NCBI RefSeq assembly: GCF_000379465.1
Contig: NZ_KB905381.1
Coordinates: 620,001-684,000 of the forward strand
DNA from: Sciscionella marina DSM 45152
Lineage (GTDB): Bacteria; Actinomycetota; Actinomycetes; Mycobacteriales; Pseudonocardiaceae
Reading direction: 5' to 3'
Length of the DNA: 64,000 nucleotides
How positions within the stretch are numbered: position 1 is the stretch's first letter; each line of letters opens with the position of its first letter. Of this stretch, positions 1-7,803 are shown in pieces. The translations under genes and the position numbers were made by a program. Below the pieces are notes generated by a model. It searched no databases. It saw nothing but the letters and a program-made list of their open reading frames with translations, and had not been told where the DNA came from.

Positions 1-164
1 GCCACCCCGATGTGCGGGTAGTCGGTGTGTTCCTCGGCGGCCACCCCGACATCGGTCACCTCGGCGACCCGGGGATCGGCCGCGAAATCGGCCTTGAGCG
101 TCTCCTTGAGTCCGAATCCGGCGTCATCCCCGCCGACGACGATCCGCCAAGCCTTGTCCGTCAT
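1..164 (-). CDS. RpiB/LacAB-family sugar-phosphate isomerase, 3' end outside window
   Basis: Only the first 54 codons lie in the window. The N-terminus reads MTDKAWRIVVGGDDAGFGLK, matching the family start in which a Rossmann-like strand leads into the G-x-D-x-A-G-x-x-L-K substrate loop. Proteins of this family interconvert aldose and ketose phosphates (ribose 5-P, allose 6-P, or tetrulose 4-P in tetritol pathways). The ATG overlaps the TGA of the DhaKL kinase by 4 nt (ATGA), so the two are translationally coupled. A DhaK-type kinase followed by an RpiB isomerase is the arrangement known for erythrulose phosphorylation and isomerisation in mycobacterial tetritol catabolism, which makes a four-carbon substrate attractive but unproven. 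Confidence 0.8.
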   Translation of the reverse strand, partial: MTDKAWRIVVGGDDAGFGLKETLKADFAADPRVAEVTDVGVAAEEHTDYPHIGV

Positions 165-1873
165 GCGTTCTCCTCCAATACTTCCGCGATCGCGGTGACC
201 GCGATCGCGAATGAAACCGCCCCAGGGTCCGGGGTTCCGACACTGCGTTCGGCGAGCGGGCGCGCCCTGCCCACCTTCGGGGACAGCGAGGCGGTCGCGG
301 TACCGGCCTCGGTGGCCGCCTGCGCCGCCTTCCGCCACGCCGTCGCGAGGTCGTCCCCGCTCGCCTCGCGCAGCGCGGTGACGAACGGGTCGACGGCGTC
401 CAGCATCGTCTTGTCCCCGAGCTCGGCCTTGCCGAGGCTGACGAGTGTTTCCAGCGCCTTTTCCGCTCCCGCGGCCACATCGGCGGTGCTCGCCGCGCGG
501 TCCGCGGGCAGCGCGGTGCCGAAGGCGCGCAGCGCGGCGCCCCACAGCACCCCGGATGTCCCGCCCGCGTCCGCGGCCCAGGCGTCCCCGGCCGCGGCAA
601 GCACATCCGCGGGACCGGCCTGTGCCTGCGCGGTGCGGCGCGCGGCCTGGTCCGCCGCGGTGGCGCCCTTGCTCATACCCCGGCCGTGGTCCCCGTCCCC
701 GGCGATCGCGTCCAGCCTGCCCAGTTCCTCGCTGGCCTGCACGATGGCGGCGGAGAGGGCACCGAGTGCGGCGGACACGGTGCCCGCACAGCGCTGCCCG
801 GCCTCCGGGGCCACCGCGAGCTCGGTTTTGCGGGCGGCCGCGTGCCGGTGCGTGTGGGTCCCCGATGAGGCGGCGACCGCGACCCCCTTGCGGTAGGCCG
901 GGGTGTCCACTCCGGTGGACCAGAACCGTTCGAGTTCCTCGTCCAGCCAGGTCACGGTGAGCGAGCAGCCCGCCATGTCCAGGCTGGTGACCAGTTCGCC
1001 GACCTCCGGCTCCACCAGCTCCAGTCCGGCCTCGGCGAACAGCGGGGTCATCCGGGACCACAGCACGAACAGTTCCTCGTATTTGGTGCGCCCCAAGCCG
1101 TTCAGCAGTACCGCGATCCGGTTTCCCGCGCCCTGCGGGGCTTCCGCGAGCACCCCTTCCACGAGCCGCTCCGCCAGTTCGCTCGCTGAGGGCAGCTCCG
1201 TCTCGGAAATGCCCGGCTCGCCGTGGATTCCGAGACCCACACCCATTTTCCCGTCCGGAACGGTGAACAGCGGCTCCTGCTGGCCGGGCATCGTGCATCC
1301 GTCGAAGGCCACCCCGAGGCTGCGGGTGCGGGCATTGGTGGTCTCGGCGACCCGGCGCACCTCGTCGAAGGAGTACCCTGCCTCGGCCGCCCCGCTGGCC
1401 AGTTTGAACACGGTGAACCCGCCCGCGATCCCGCGCCGCTTCTCCTGCTCGGCGGCCGGGGCGCTGGCGATGTCGTCGGTGATCACGATGTTCGCCGCCG
1501 GGATCCCCTCGGCCTGCAGGCGTTGCACGGCGAGCCCGAAGTTCATGTTGTCGCCCGCGTAGTTGCCGAAGGCGAACAGCACCCCGCCACCGCACTCGGC
1601 CTCCAGTGCGACCGAGTAGGCCTGTTCCGCGGACGGCGAGGTGAAGATGTTGCCGATCACCGAACCGTCGGCGAAACCGGGACCGACCACGCCGCAGAAC
1701 GCGGGGTAGTGCCCGGAACCGCCGCCGGTGATGACCGCGACCTTGCCGTCGGCACCGGGCTGCGCGCGCACCACGCCACCGGGGACCTGCCGCACGTATT
1801 TCGCGTTCGCCTCGGCGAATCCGCGCACCATGTCCTCGGCGAACCGCGCCGGATCGTCGTACAACCGAGTCAT
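161..1873 (-). CDS. dihydroxyacetone kinase family protein, fused DhaK-DhaL domains
   Basis: This is a 570-residue single-chain ATP-dependent kinase for dihydroxyacetone-like ketoses. The DhaK domain (about 1-330) has the GGGSGHYPAF signature at 50-59 and the substrate-anchoring histidine at 217 in GIHGEPG. The DhaL nucleotide domain (about 360-570) has the Mg-ATP motif GDGDHG at 392-397. The length fits the fused ATP-dependent class rather than the PTS-dependent one. Its stop overlaps the isomerase start. A 73-nt gap to the upstream aldolase is filled by a micro-ORF. With an isomerase downstream, a C4 ketose such as erythrulose is as plausible a substrate as dihydroxyacetone. Confidence 0.9.
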   Translation of the reverse strand: MTRLYDDPARFAEDMVRGFAEANAKYVRQVPGGVVRAQPGADGKVAVITGGGSGHYPAFCGVVGPGFADGSVIGNIFTSPSAEQAYSVALEAECGGGVLFAFGNYAGDNMNFGLAVQRLQAEGIPAANIVITDDIASAPAAEQEKRRGIAGGFTVFKLASGAAEAGYSFDEVRRVAETTNARTRSLGVAFDGCTMPGQQEPLFTVPDGKMGVGLGIHGEPGISETELPSASELAERLVEGVLAEAPQGAGNRIAVLLNGLGRTKYEELFVLWSRMTPLFAEAGLELVEPEVGELVTSLDMAGCSLTVTWLDEELERFWSTGVDTPAYRKGVAVAASSGTHTHRHAAARKTELAVAPEAGQRCAGTVSAALGALSAAIVQASEELGRLDAIAGDGDHGRGMSKGATAADQAARRTAQAQAGPADVLAAAGDAWAADAGGTSGVLWGAALRAFGTALPADRAASTADVAAGAEKALETLVSLGKAELGDKTMLDAVDPFVTALREASGDDLATAWRKAAQAATEAGTATASLSPKVGRARPLAERSVGTPDPGAVSFAIAVTAIAEVLEENA

Positions 1874-1950
1874 GCTGTCTCCTCGCTGGCGCTCGTCGCC
1901 GTCATGCCTATGAGTGCCGTGCTTTCTCGTTCGCTCGCAAGCTCGCTCAC
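1870..1950 (-). CDS. candidate 26-aa intercistronic micro-ORF between aldolase and DhaKL kinase
   Basis: The frame starts with a GTG that overlaps the aldolase TGA (GTGA) and ends with a TGA that overlaps the kinase ATG (ATGA). It therefore tiles the gap exactly. The peptide begins MSELASERE and has no recognisable domain. The DNA encoding SELASER is built on a GAGCGAGC/GCGAGCGA inverted motif, which looks like a dispersed intergenic repeat. It may be a coupling cistron that lets ribosomes read through into the kinase gene, or simply an open frame in repetitive DNA. No expression evidence is available from sequence. Confidence 0.3.
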   Translation of the reverse strand: MSELASERESTALIGMTATSASEETA

Positions 1951-2585
1951 AAAGCCTCCTTTGGCTGTCCGTAGCCGCGGATCTTCTCGGCCACGGCGGT
2001 CATTTCCTTGTCCTCGAGCAGATTCGGCTCACCGGCGGCCTTCGCGGTGAGCCACAGCTGGGCGCACCATTCCAGGGTGCTCGCCTTGCCGACGGCCGAT
2101 TCCAGGTCCCCGGCCAGGCTCAGGGTGCCGTGATTGCGCAGCAGCACGGAACTCGAACCCTCGAGCGCGCGCACCGCGTTGCGGGCGAGCTCATCGGTGC
2201 CGTAGGTCGCGTACTCGGCCACCCGCACCGGGGTCCCGCTGGTGGCGAGCATGTAGTGGATCGCGGGCACCGTCTCGCACAGCGTGGACACCGCGGTGGC
2301 GTGCAGGGCGTGCGTGTGCACGATCGCCGAGGCGTCCGGGCGCGCCGCGTACACCGCGAGATGCAGCGGAAGTTCACTGGTGGGCGCGAGCTTTCCCTGC
2401 AGCTGCACGCCTTGCGGGTCCACCACCGGAATATCCTCGGGTTTCAGGCTCCGGTAGTCCACTCCGGTCGGGGTGATGTGGATGCGCTCGCCCTCGCGCA
2501 CCGAGACATTGCCCGAGGTGCCGATGACCAGTCGCTCCTCGAGCATCCGCAGACACACCGCGACGATGTGTTCGCTCGTGTCCAT
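1947..2585 (-). CDS. class II (zinc) aldolase, FucA/RhaD type
   Basis: This 212-residue protein belongs to the class II aldolase/adducin family, which cleaves ketose 1-phosphates (fuculose-1-P, ribulose-1-P, erythrulose-1-P) to DHAP and an aldehyde, or epimerises ribulose 5-P. The zinc ligands are visible as H90 and H92 (VHTHA) and H152 (RNHG), with the catalytic glutamate at E71 (SELPLH). The phosphate-binding TSGN segment lies at 23-26. Its ATG directly abuts the stop of the FGGY kinase (TGAATG). With a kinase immediately upstream, a kinase-then-aldolase route releasing DHAP is the natural reading. The exact substrate is not readable from sequence. Confidence 0.88.
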   Translation of the reverse strand: MDTSEHIVAVCLRMLEERLVIGTSGNVSVREGERIHITPTGVDYRSLKPEDIPVVDPQGVQLQGKLAPTSELPLHLAVYAARPDASAIVHTHALHATAVSTLCETVPAIHYMLATSGTPVRVAEYATYGTDELARNAVRALEGSSSVLLRNHGTLSLAGDLESAVGKASTLEWCAQLWLTAKAAGEPNLLEDKEMTAVAEKIRGYGQPKEAL

Positions 2586-4046
2586 TCAGGACTCCTTCCA
2601 GGTGGGCCGGGCGTGTTCGACGCTGTCCAGGTAGTGCCGGAAACCCTTTTCGTAGAACGTCATCGCCCGCTCGTCCGGGCGGATCACCGTACGGTCGGCG
2701 CGCCAGATCTCCCGATCGACCGGTGCACCGACACTGTCCCATGCGGTGAGCGCGGCACCCCGGGCGCCGACCCCGGCCTCGTTGGGGATGTGCACATCCC
2801 TGCCGAGCACGTCCACGAAGATCTGCCGCCAGGCCCGCGAGCGCATCCCGCCGCCACAGGCGGACAGTTCCCCGGTGAGCCCGGCCGCCTCGATGCTGTG
2901 CCGTGCCGCGTAGGCGAGACCCTCGCACAGCGCGCGCACCAGATCCGCGCGGCTGGTGTCGATGCGCAGCCCGGTGAACTGGCCGCGTGCCGCGGGAGCC
3001 ACGAACGGGGCGCGTTCGCCCGCGGGGGAGAGGAAGGACAGCGCCGAGACCCCGTTCGCTCCCGATGGGCTGGCCTCCAGCAGCGCGTCGAGTTCGCCGG
3101 TGTCCGCGCCGACCATCCGCAGCACCCAGTCCAGGCTCGCGGTGCCGACCATGGAGGGCATCGCGCGCAGATACTGCCCGTCGTTCGGCTGGCTCGGCAG
3201 CGCGATCCACATGCCCGCGGGTTCGCTCTCGGGATCGAGGTCCACCCGGTCGGTCAATACCTCGGCGCCGAGCGTGGTGCCGACCACGATGGTCCCGTCG
3301 CCCGGCGCGTTCACCCCGGCGCCGAGCGAGCAGGCCGGCAGGTCGAACGGACCGGCGGAGACCGGGAGCCCCGAGGGCAGCCCGAGCGCCGTGGCCGCTT
3401 CCCTGGTCAGCGAGAACAGGGTGCCGCGCGGGGCGGGATCGATCAGCAGCCGCCGGTAGTCGCCGAGCCCGCACGCCTCGATGGCCTCGGCGGAGTAGGA
3501 GCGGCTCGGCACGTGCAGGAACGGCAGCGAGGCATCGGAGGCGTCCACGGTCACCGCTCCGGTCAGCCGCTGCACCACCCAGTCGAGGCAGTACCCGGCG
3601 ACGGCGGCGCGCTCGAGGCGTTCGGGTTCGTGCTTGGCGAGATGGGCCAGCAGCGGTCCCGCGCTGCCCGGGAACATCCCGGAACCGGTCAGCCGGTGCA
3701 CCGCGCGCACCGTGCCGTCCGCGCGCCAGCGTTCCAGGGTCGGGTTCGCCCGCCCGTCCAGCCAGGAGATCGCGGGCCCGACCGCGGCGCCATCGGCGTC
3801 GCGCAGCCAGAGCCCGTCGCCCTGACCGGTGAGTGCGAGCGCGGTGACCGGAGCGGGCGCCTCGGCCGCGGTCGCCCGGATCACCTCGACCGCACTGGTC
3901 AGTACCTCCTCGAAATCCTGCTCCACATGCCCGTGTTCCAGCACGTTCAGCGTGCTGGGTTTGGTGTGCGTGACAACCGCTTTCCCCGCGCGGTCAAGCA
4001 GGAACGCCTTCGTCATGGACGTTCCGATGTCGACGCCGAGGATCAT
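2586..4046 (-). CDS. FGGY-family carbohydrate kinase
   Basis: This is an ATP-dependent sugar or sugar-alcohol kinase of 486 residues with the actin-like fold. The N-terminal phosphate-1 loop reads GVDIGTSMTKAFL at residues 4-16, and a second nucleotide motif GTTLGAE lies mid-protein. An upstream ATG at 4121 is in frame, but the ATG at 4046 is preceded by a strong AAGGAGG, so 4046 is the start used here. The gene lies 25 nt after the 2-hydroxyacid dehydrogenase and abuts the aldolase. Members include xylulo-, ribulo-, fuculo- and erythritol kinases. The family cannot be resolved further, but the aldolase partner points to a ketose 1-phosphate product. Confidence 0.88.
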   Translation of the reverse strand: MILGVDIGTSMTKAFLLDRAGKAVVTHTKPSTLNVLEHGHVEQDFEEVLTSAVEVIRATAAEAPAPVTALALTGQGDGLWLRDADGAAVGPAISWLDGRANPTLERWRADGTVRAVHRLTGSGMFPGSAGPLLAHLAKHEPERLERAAVAGYCLDWVVQRLTGAVTVDASDASLPFLHVPSRSYSAEAIEACGLGDYRRLLIDPAPRGTLFSLTREAATALGLPSGLPVSAGPFDLPACSLGAGVNAPGDGTIVVGTTLGAEVLTDRVDLDPESEPAGMWIALPSQPNDGQYLRAMPSMVGTASLDWVLRMVGADTGELDALLEASPSGANGVSALSFLSPAGERAPFVAPAARGQFTGLRIDTSRADLVRALCEGLAYAARHSIEAAGLTGELSACGGGMRSRAWRQIFVDVLGRDVHIPNEAGVGARGAALTAWDSVGAPVDREIWRADRTVIRPDERAMTFYEKGFRHYLDSVEHARPTWKES

Positions 4047-4071
4047 CGCGCAGCCTCCTTGCCGCGAACCC

Positions 4072-5130
4072 TCATCGGGCGAGCACATCCGGATTGGCGA
4101 GGTGCTCAGGACGCTCGCCACGCAGGAAGCGGGCCGCGTCGCGCGCGACGATGTGCGCGGCCCGGTGGGCGGTCTGCCGCGTGGCCCCGGCCAGGTGCGG
4201 CGTGGTGATCACGTTCGGCGCCGAGTACAGCGGCCAGTCGGCGGGCGGCGGCTCGATGTCGTACACATCCAGGGCGAGCGCACCGAGTTTCCCGCTGTGC
4301 AGCAGGCTGGGGAGCGGTTCGTAGTCCAGTAGTCCACCGCGCGCCGAGTTCACCAGCACCGCGCCCTCGGGGAGCAGCTCGAGCTGCTCGCGCCCGATCA
4401 GATGCCGGGTCTCCTCGGTGAGCCGTGCGTGCAGGCTCAGCACGGAACTGTTGCGCAGCAAGGTTTCCAGGTCCACCAGCTCGACGCCGTCCGTGTGCAG
4501 CGCTGCCGCGTCCGCGTACGGATCCGCGACGAGCACCCGGGATCCGAAGGCCCGCAGCACCCGCGCCACGATGCGCCCGATCGCGCCGTAGCCGACGAGG
4601 CCGACCGTGGTCCGGTCCAGTTCGATGCCCGCGTTCGGGTAGGCGTAGTAGTCCCCGCGCCAGGTGCCCTGCTTGAGTTCCCCGTCGCCGGCCGGGATCC
4701 GGCGCAGCGCGGCGAGCATTAGCCCGATCGCGAACTCCGCGGCGGCCGCGGCATTGCGGCCGGGGGCGAACCCGACGAGCACCCCGCGGGCAGTGGCCGC
4801 GGGGAGGTCCACGTTCACCGGACCACCCCGGCACACGCCGATGAACTTCAGCTCCGGTGCGGCGGCGAGCACCGTATCGGTGAACGGGGCCATCTGGGTC
4901 AGCGTGACCGAGACCCCGTCGAGCGCGGCGATCAGTTCCGGCTCGGATCCGCTGGCCTCGTCCACGGTGCCGATCGTGCCGAACGGTTCGTGCGGCCACG
5001 GTGCGCGCAGGGTGCGGAACTCCAGTTCGGTCCCGGTCTGTTCGCCGCCCAGTGTCTGTTCGTGGCGCAGCGCGTCGACGAACAGTTCCGGGGCGACGAA
5101 CCCGTCACCCGCGGCGAGGATCTTGGCCAT
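4072..5130 (-). CDS. D-isomer-specific 2-hydroxyacid dehydrogenase
   Basis: This 352-residue NAD(P)-dependent dehydrogenase is of the phosphoglycerate/erythronate dehydrogenase type. The Rossmann motif GYGAIG is at 180-185. The catalytic triad is readable as R264 (SARGG), E293 (DIEPP) and H312 (TPHLAG). The start at 5130 is fixed by a 1-nt overlap with the stop of the preceding HAD gene (TGATG). In this operon it probably oxidises a sugar acid or reduces a 2-keto acid derived from the carbohydrate being degraded. Its specificity is unknown. Confidence 0.87.
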   Translation of the reverse strand: MAKILAAGDGFVAPELFVDALRHEQTLGGEQTGTELEFRTLRAPWPHEPFGTIGTVDEASGSEPELIAALDGVSVTLTQMAPFTDTVLAAAPELKFIGVCRGGPVNVDLPAATARGVLVGFAPGRNAAAAAEFAIGLMLAALRRIPAGDGELKQGTWRGDYYAYPNAGIELDRTTVGLVGYGAIGRIVARVLRAFGSRVLVADPYADAAALHTDGVELVDLETLLRNSSVLSLHARLTEETRHLIGREQLELLPEGAVLVNSARGGLLDYEPLPSLLHSGKLGALALDVYDIEPPPADWPLYSAPNVITTPHLAGATRQTAHRAAHIVARDAARFLRGERPEHLANPDVLAR

Positions 5131-5825
5131 CAGCGGTTCTCCTTCGTGCTCAGCCCGCGCACCAGGTAATCGCGCACCTGATAGAGGTCCTTCGCGGCGA
5201 ACACCGCTTTGTCCAGCGCGTCCGCGGCCGGTGGATAGGTGGGATTGGGCAGCGCGACCACGCGCATGCCCGCGGCGGCGGCGGCGCGCAGCCCGTTGCT
5301 GGAGTCCTCGACCGCGAGGCAGCGCTCCGGATCCGCGCCGAGTCTGCGCGCCGCGGCCAGGTAGACGTCCGGGTTCGGTTTCCCGCGCGGCACCTCGGCG
5401 CTGGACACGGTCGCGGTGAAGTGCGCGAGCAGGCCGTGGTGTGCGAGCACCGCGTCGATCACCCGGCGCGGCGCGGAGGAGGCCATCGCGATCGGGACAC
5501 TGGCGCTGACCTCGCGCACCATCTCGGGTGCCCCGTCGAGCGGATCGATCCGGCCCTGCCCGAGTGCCCGGACCATGCCGTCGACCACGGCTTTCTCGGT
5601 GGCCTCCGCGGATTCCCCTGTTCCGGCGAAGTCGGCGAGGTAGCGCGCCCATTCCGGGGCGCTCATGCCCTGCACCGCCCTGGTCTGTTCGCTTCCCCAG
5701 TCCGCCCCGCGCTCGGCGGCGAACGCCGTCCACAGTTCTTCCCAGAGGTGTTCGCTCTCCACGATCACCCCGTCCATGTCGAAGACGACCGCCGTCGCGG
5801 CCGACGGGGGACTGGCGTTGGACAT
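5130..5825 (-). CDS. HAD-superfamily sugar-phosphate phosphatase / beta-phosphoglucomutase-like
   Basis: This 231-residue HAD subfamily IA protein has motif I FDMDGV with the nucleophile D16 and acid-base D18, motif II serine in ASSAPRR, motif III lysine in RGKPNP, and motif IV as VEDSSNG. It has an inserted helical cap between motifs I and II. Such proteins dephosphorylate small sugar phosphates or isomerise hexose 1-phosphates. It is the first gene of the leftward operon, with the DeoR gene divergent across a 132-bp promoter region. It may clear dead-end phosphorylated intermediates of the pathway. Confidence 0.87.
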   Translation of the reverse strand: MSNASPPSAATAVVFDMDGVIVESEHLWEELWTAFAAERGADWGSEQTRAVQGMSAPEWARYLADFAGTGESAEATEKAVVDGMVRALGQGRIDPLDGAPEMVREVSASVPIAMASSAPRRVIDAVLAHHGLLAHFTATVSSAEVPRGKPNPDVYLAAARRLGADPERCLAVEDSSNGLRAAAAAGMRVVALPNPTYPPAADALDKAVFAAKDLYQVRDYLVRGLSTKENR

Positions 5826-5860
5826 GTACTCCTCCGGTCAAATCCGACCCTACCCGGCAC

Positions 5861-5909
5861 GTCGAATATAACTCTGCCGACGTTAATAGTCACGTTTTAG
5901 ATGTTAATA
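5861..5909. promoter_or_regulatory. putative DeoR operator repeats between the catabolic operon and its regulator
   Basis: Two direct copies of GTTAATA start at 5882 and 5903, exactly 21 bp or two helical turns apart. They are extended by similar flanks (GTTAATAGTCACG and GTTAATAATCCCG). A related AT-rich half-site, GTTATATTCGAC, lies on the minus strand at 5861-5873. AT-rich direct repeats at helical spacing fit DeoR-family repressors, whose gene starts at 5958. The region lies in a 132-bp divergent promoter. The assignment is by position and composition only. Confidence 0.5.
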
Positions 5910-5957
5910 ATCCCGGTTATGACGGATGTCGGCGCCCGGATGGTGCACGATGGCCGC

Positions 5958-6743
5958 ATGAGTGGGAAGTCACGCCAGACGGCACGGCAGTCGCGCCAGC
6001 GCACCATCGTGGACCACGTCGTCACCAACGGGTTCGCCTCCGCCGCGGATCTGGCCGGGCTCACCGCGGTGAGCCTGATGACGGTGCACCGCGATATCGA
6101 CGAGCTCGTCGTGCGCGGGGTGCTGCGCAAGTACCACGGCGGGGTCTCCGCGCAGCCCTCCACGGTTTTCGAGAGCAGTTCGGATTTCCGGATGCACGCA
6201 GCGGTCCAGGAGAAGGAGGCGCTCGCCAAGGCCGCGCTGCGGTTCGTGCACCCGGGAATGTCGGTGATCCTGGACGATTCCACGACCGTGCTCGCGCTCG
6301 CCAGGCTGCTCGTGGACGTCGGCCCGCTCACCGTCGCCACGAACTATCTGCGCGCGATCGAGGTGTTCCGCGAGGCCGAGGATGTGCGGCTGCTCGGGCT
6401 CGGCGGGGAGTACTCGCGCACCCACGACTCGTTCATCGGGCTGTCCTGTCAGGAGGCGATCGGGCGGCTTTCCCTGGACGTGATGTTCCAGTCCACCTCC
6501 GCGATGACCGAGTCGATGACCTTCCACCAGGAGCAGGAGATCGTCCTGGTCAAGCGCGCGCTCATGGCATCGGCCTCGCTGAGGATCCTGCTCATGGACG
6601 GGAGCAAGGTGGGAAGGACCGCCCTGCACCGGTTCACCCCGGTCGTGGACTTCGACCACGTGCTCATCGCGGGCGAGGTGGACGAGGCGATCCTGGATGC
6701 GCTCGGGGAACACACCGACGTGATCCGGGTTCCGGTGCCCTGA
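5958..6743 (+). CDS. DeoR-family transcriptional regulator
   Basis: This 261-residue regulator has an N-terminal DeoR winged helix (about 8-65, with the recognition segment TAVSLMTVHRDIDELV) and a C-terminal DeoR sensor of sugar phosphates resembling ribose-5-phosphate isomerase. An in-frame start exists at 5901, but that would place the coding sequence over the GTTAATA repeats, so the ATG at 5958 is preferred. It is divergent from the HAD/kinase/aldolase operon and most likely represses it until a phosphorylated intermediate accumulates. Confidence 0.9.
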   Translation: MSGKSRQTARQSRQRTIVDHVVTNGFASAADLAGLTAVSLMTVHRDIDELVVRGVLRKYHGGVSAQPSTVFESSSDFRMHAAVQEKEALAKAALRFVHPGMSVILDDSTTVLALARLLVDVGPLTVATNYLRAIEVFREAEDVRLLGLGGEYSRTHDSFIGLSCQEAIGRLSLDVMFQSTSAMTESMTFHQEQEIVLVKRALMASASLRILLMDGSKVGRTALHRFTPVVDFDHVLIAGEVDEAILDALGEHTDVIRVPVP

Positions 6744-6857
6744 GCATTTCGCAGCATGGTTGTTAACTTTCACACCGAGAGCGCCGGGCCGGTGCTGATC
6801 ATCTCCCGGTAGGCTGCGCGCGACCAGGGTTGCGGCTAGACGAGGCGAGGATTTGCT

Positions 6858-7802
6858 GTGAGCATGGCGCGTGCGTTCGGGATCGTGCTCGGCGTCGCCG
6901 TGGACGAGGTGCTCGCGGATCCGCGGCGCGGCCATCCGGTCGCGCTGTTCGGTACGGCCGCGGCGAAGACCGAGCGGCTGACCTACCGGGACAGCGTGCT
7001 TCCCGGCGCGGCGCACACGCTCGTGCTCCTCGGCGGTGCCGCCGGTATCGGCCTGCTCACCGAACGACTGGGCAAGCGGCACCCGCTGCTGCGCGTGCTC
7101 GGCACCGCGGCGGCCACCTGGGCCACGGTCGGCGGTTCCACGCTCGCCGCCGAGGGCACCGCCATGGGCCGCTCGCTCGACGCGGGGGAGATCGAGGCCG
7201 CCCGCGCCCGGCTGCCGCACCTGTGCGGACGCGATCCGGAGCTGCTCGACGGCACCGAGCTCGCCCGTGCCACCGTGGAATCCGTCGCGGAGAACACCTC
7301 CGATGCCGTGGTCGCCCCACTGTTCTGGGGCGCGGTCGCCGGGATCCCCGGGCTGCTCGCCTACCGCGCGGTGAACACCCTGGACGCGATGATCGGGCAC
7401 CGCAGCGAGCGCTACCGGCGGTTCGGCATGGTCGCCGCGCGCGCCGACGATGTGGCGAACCTGATCCCGGCCCGGCTCGCCGCCGCGCTGACCGCGTTCT
7501 GCGCGCCGGTGGTCGGCGGCTCCTCGGCTTCGGCGTTGCGCGCCTGGCGCCTGGACGCGGGCGCGCATCCGAGCCCGAACGCGGGCCAGGTCGAGGCCGC
7601 CTTCGCCGGGGCGCTGCAGATTCGGCTCGGCGGGCGAACCGTGTACCGGCACGGCGTGGAGGACCGCCCGGTGCTCGGGGACGGCCGCAACCCGGATGCC
7701 GGGCACGTGACCCGCGCGGTGGAACTGTCCAGGGTGACCGGCTGGGCCGCCGCCGCGCTGTGCGGGCTGCTGGGGCTCGCCGTGGGCAGGCGCGCCCACT
7801 GA
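6858..7802 (+). CDS. cobD: cobalamin biosynthesis protein CobD/CbiB
   Basis: This 314-residue integral membrane protein attaches the aminopropanol phosphate side chain to adenosylcobyric acid, giving adenosylcobinamide (phosphate). The N-terminal GVAVDEVLADPRRGHPVALFG is replaced in full by its core signature DPRRGHPV near residue 22, which is characteristic of the family. A second marker is the conserved ESVAENTSDAVVAPLFWG segment. It starts with GTG at 6858 (an ATG alternative is at 6864). It is convergent with the SURF1 gene, one nucleotide apart, the same cobD/SURF1/ptpA neighbourhood that I recall from mycobacteria. Other cobalamin genes are not in the window. Confidence 0.92.
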   Translation: MSMARAFGIVLGVAVDEVLADPRRGHPVALFGTAAAKTERLTYRDSVLPGAAHTLVLLGGAAGIGLLTERLGKRHPLLRVLGTAAATWATVGGSTLAAEGTAMGRSLDAGEIEAARARLPHLCGRDPELLDGTELARATVESVAENTSDAVVAPLFWGAVAGIPGLLAYRAVNTLDAMIGHRSERYRRFGMVAARADDVANLIPARLAAALTAFCAPVVGGSSASALRAWRLDAGAHPSPNAGQVEAAFAGALQIRLGGRTVYRHGVEDRPVLGDGRNPDAGHVTRAVELSRVTGWAAAALCGLLGLAVGRRAH

Positions 7803-7803
7803 A

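Noticed and set aside
1914-4208. Long plus-strand open frame of 764 codons opposite the kinase and aldolase
   Set aside because: It is antisense to two genes with intact catalytic motifs, its translation is Arg/Gly/Pro/His-rich with no domain, and such shadows are normal at this GC content.
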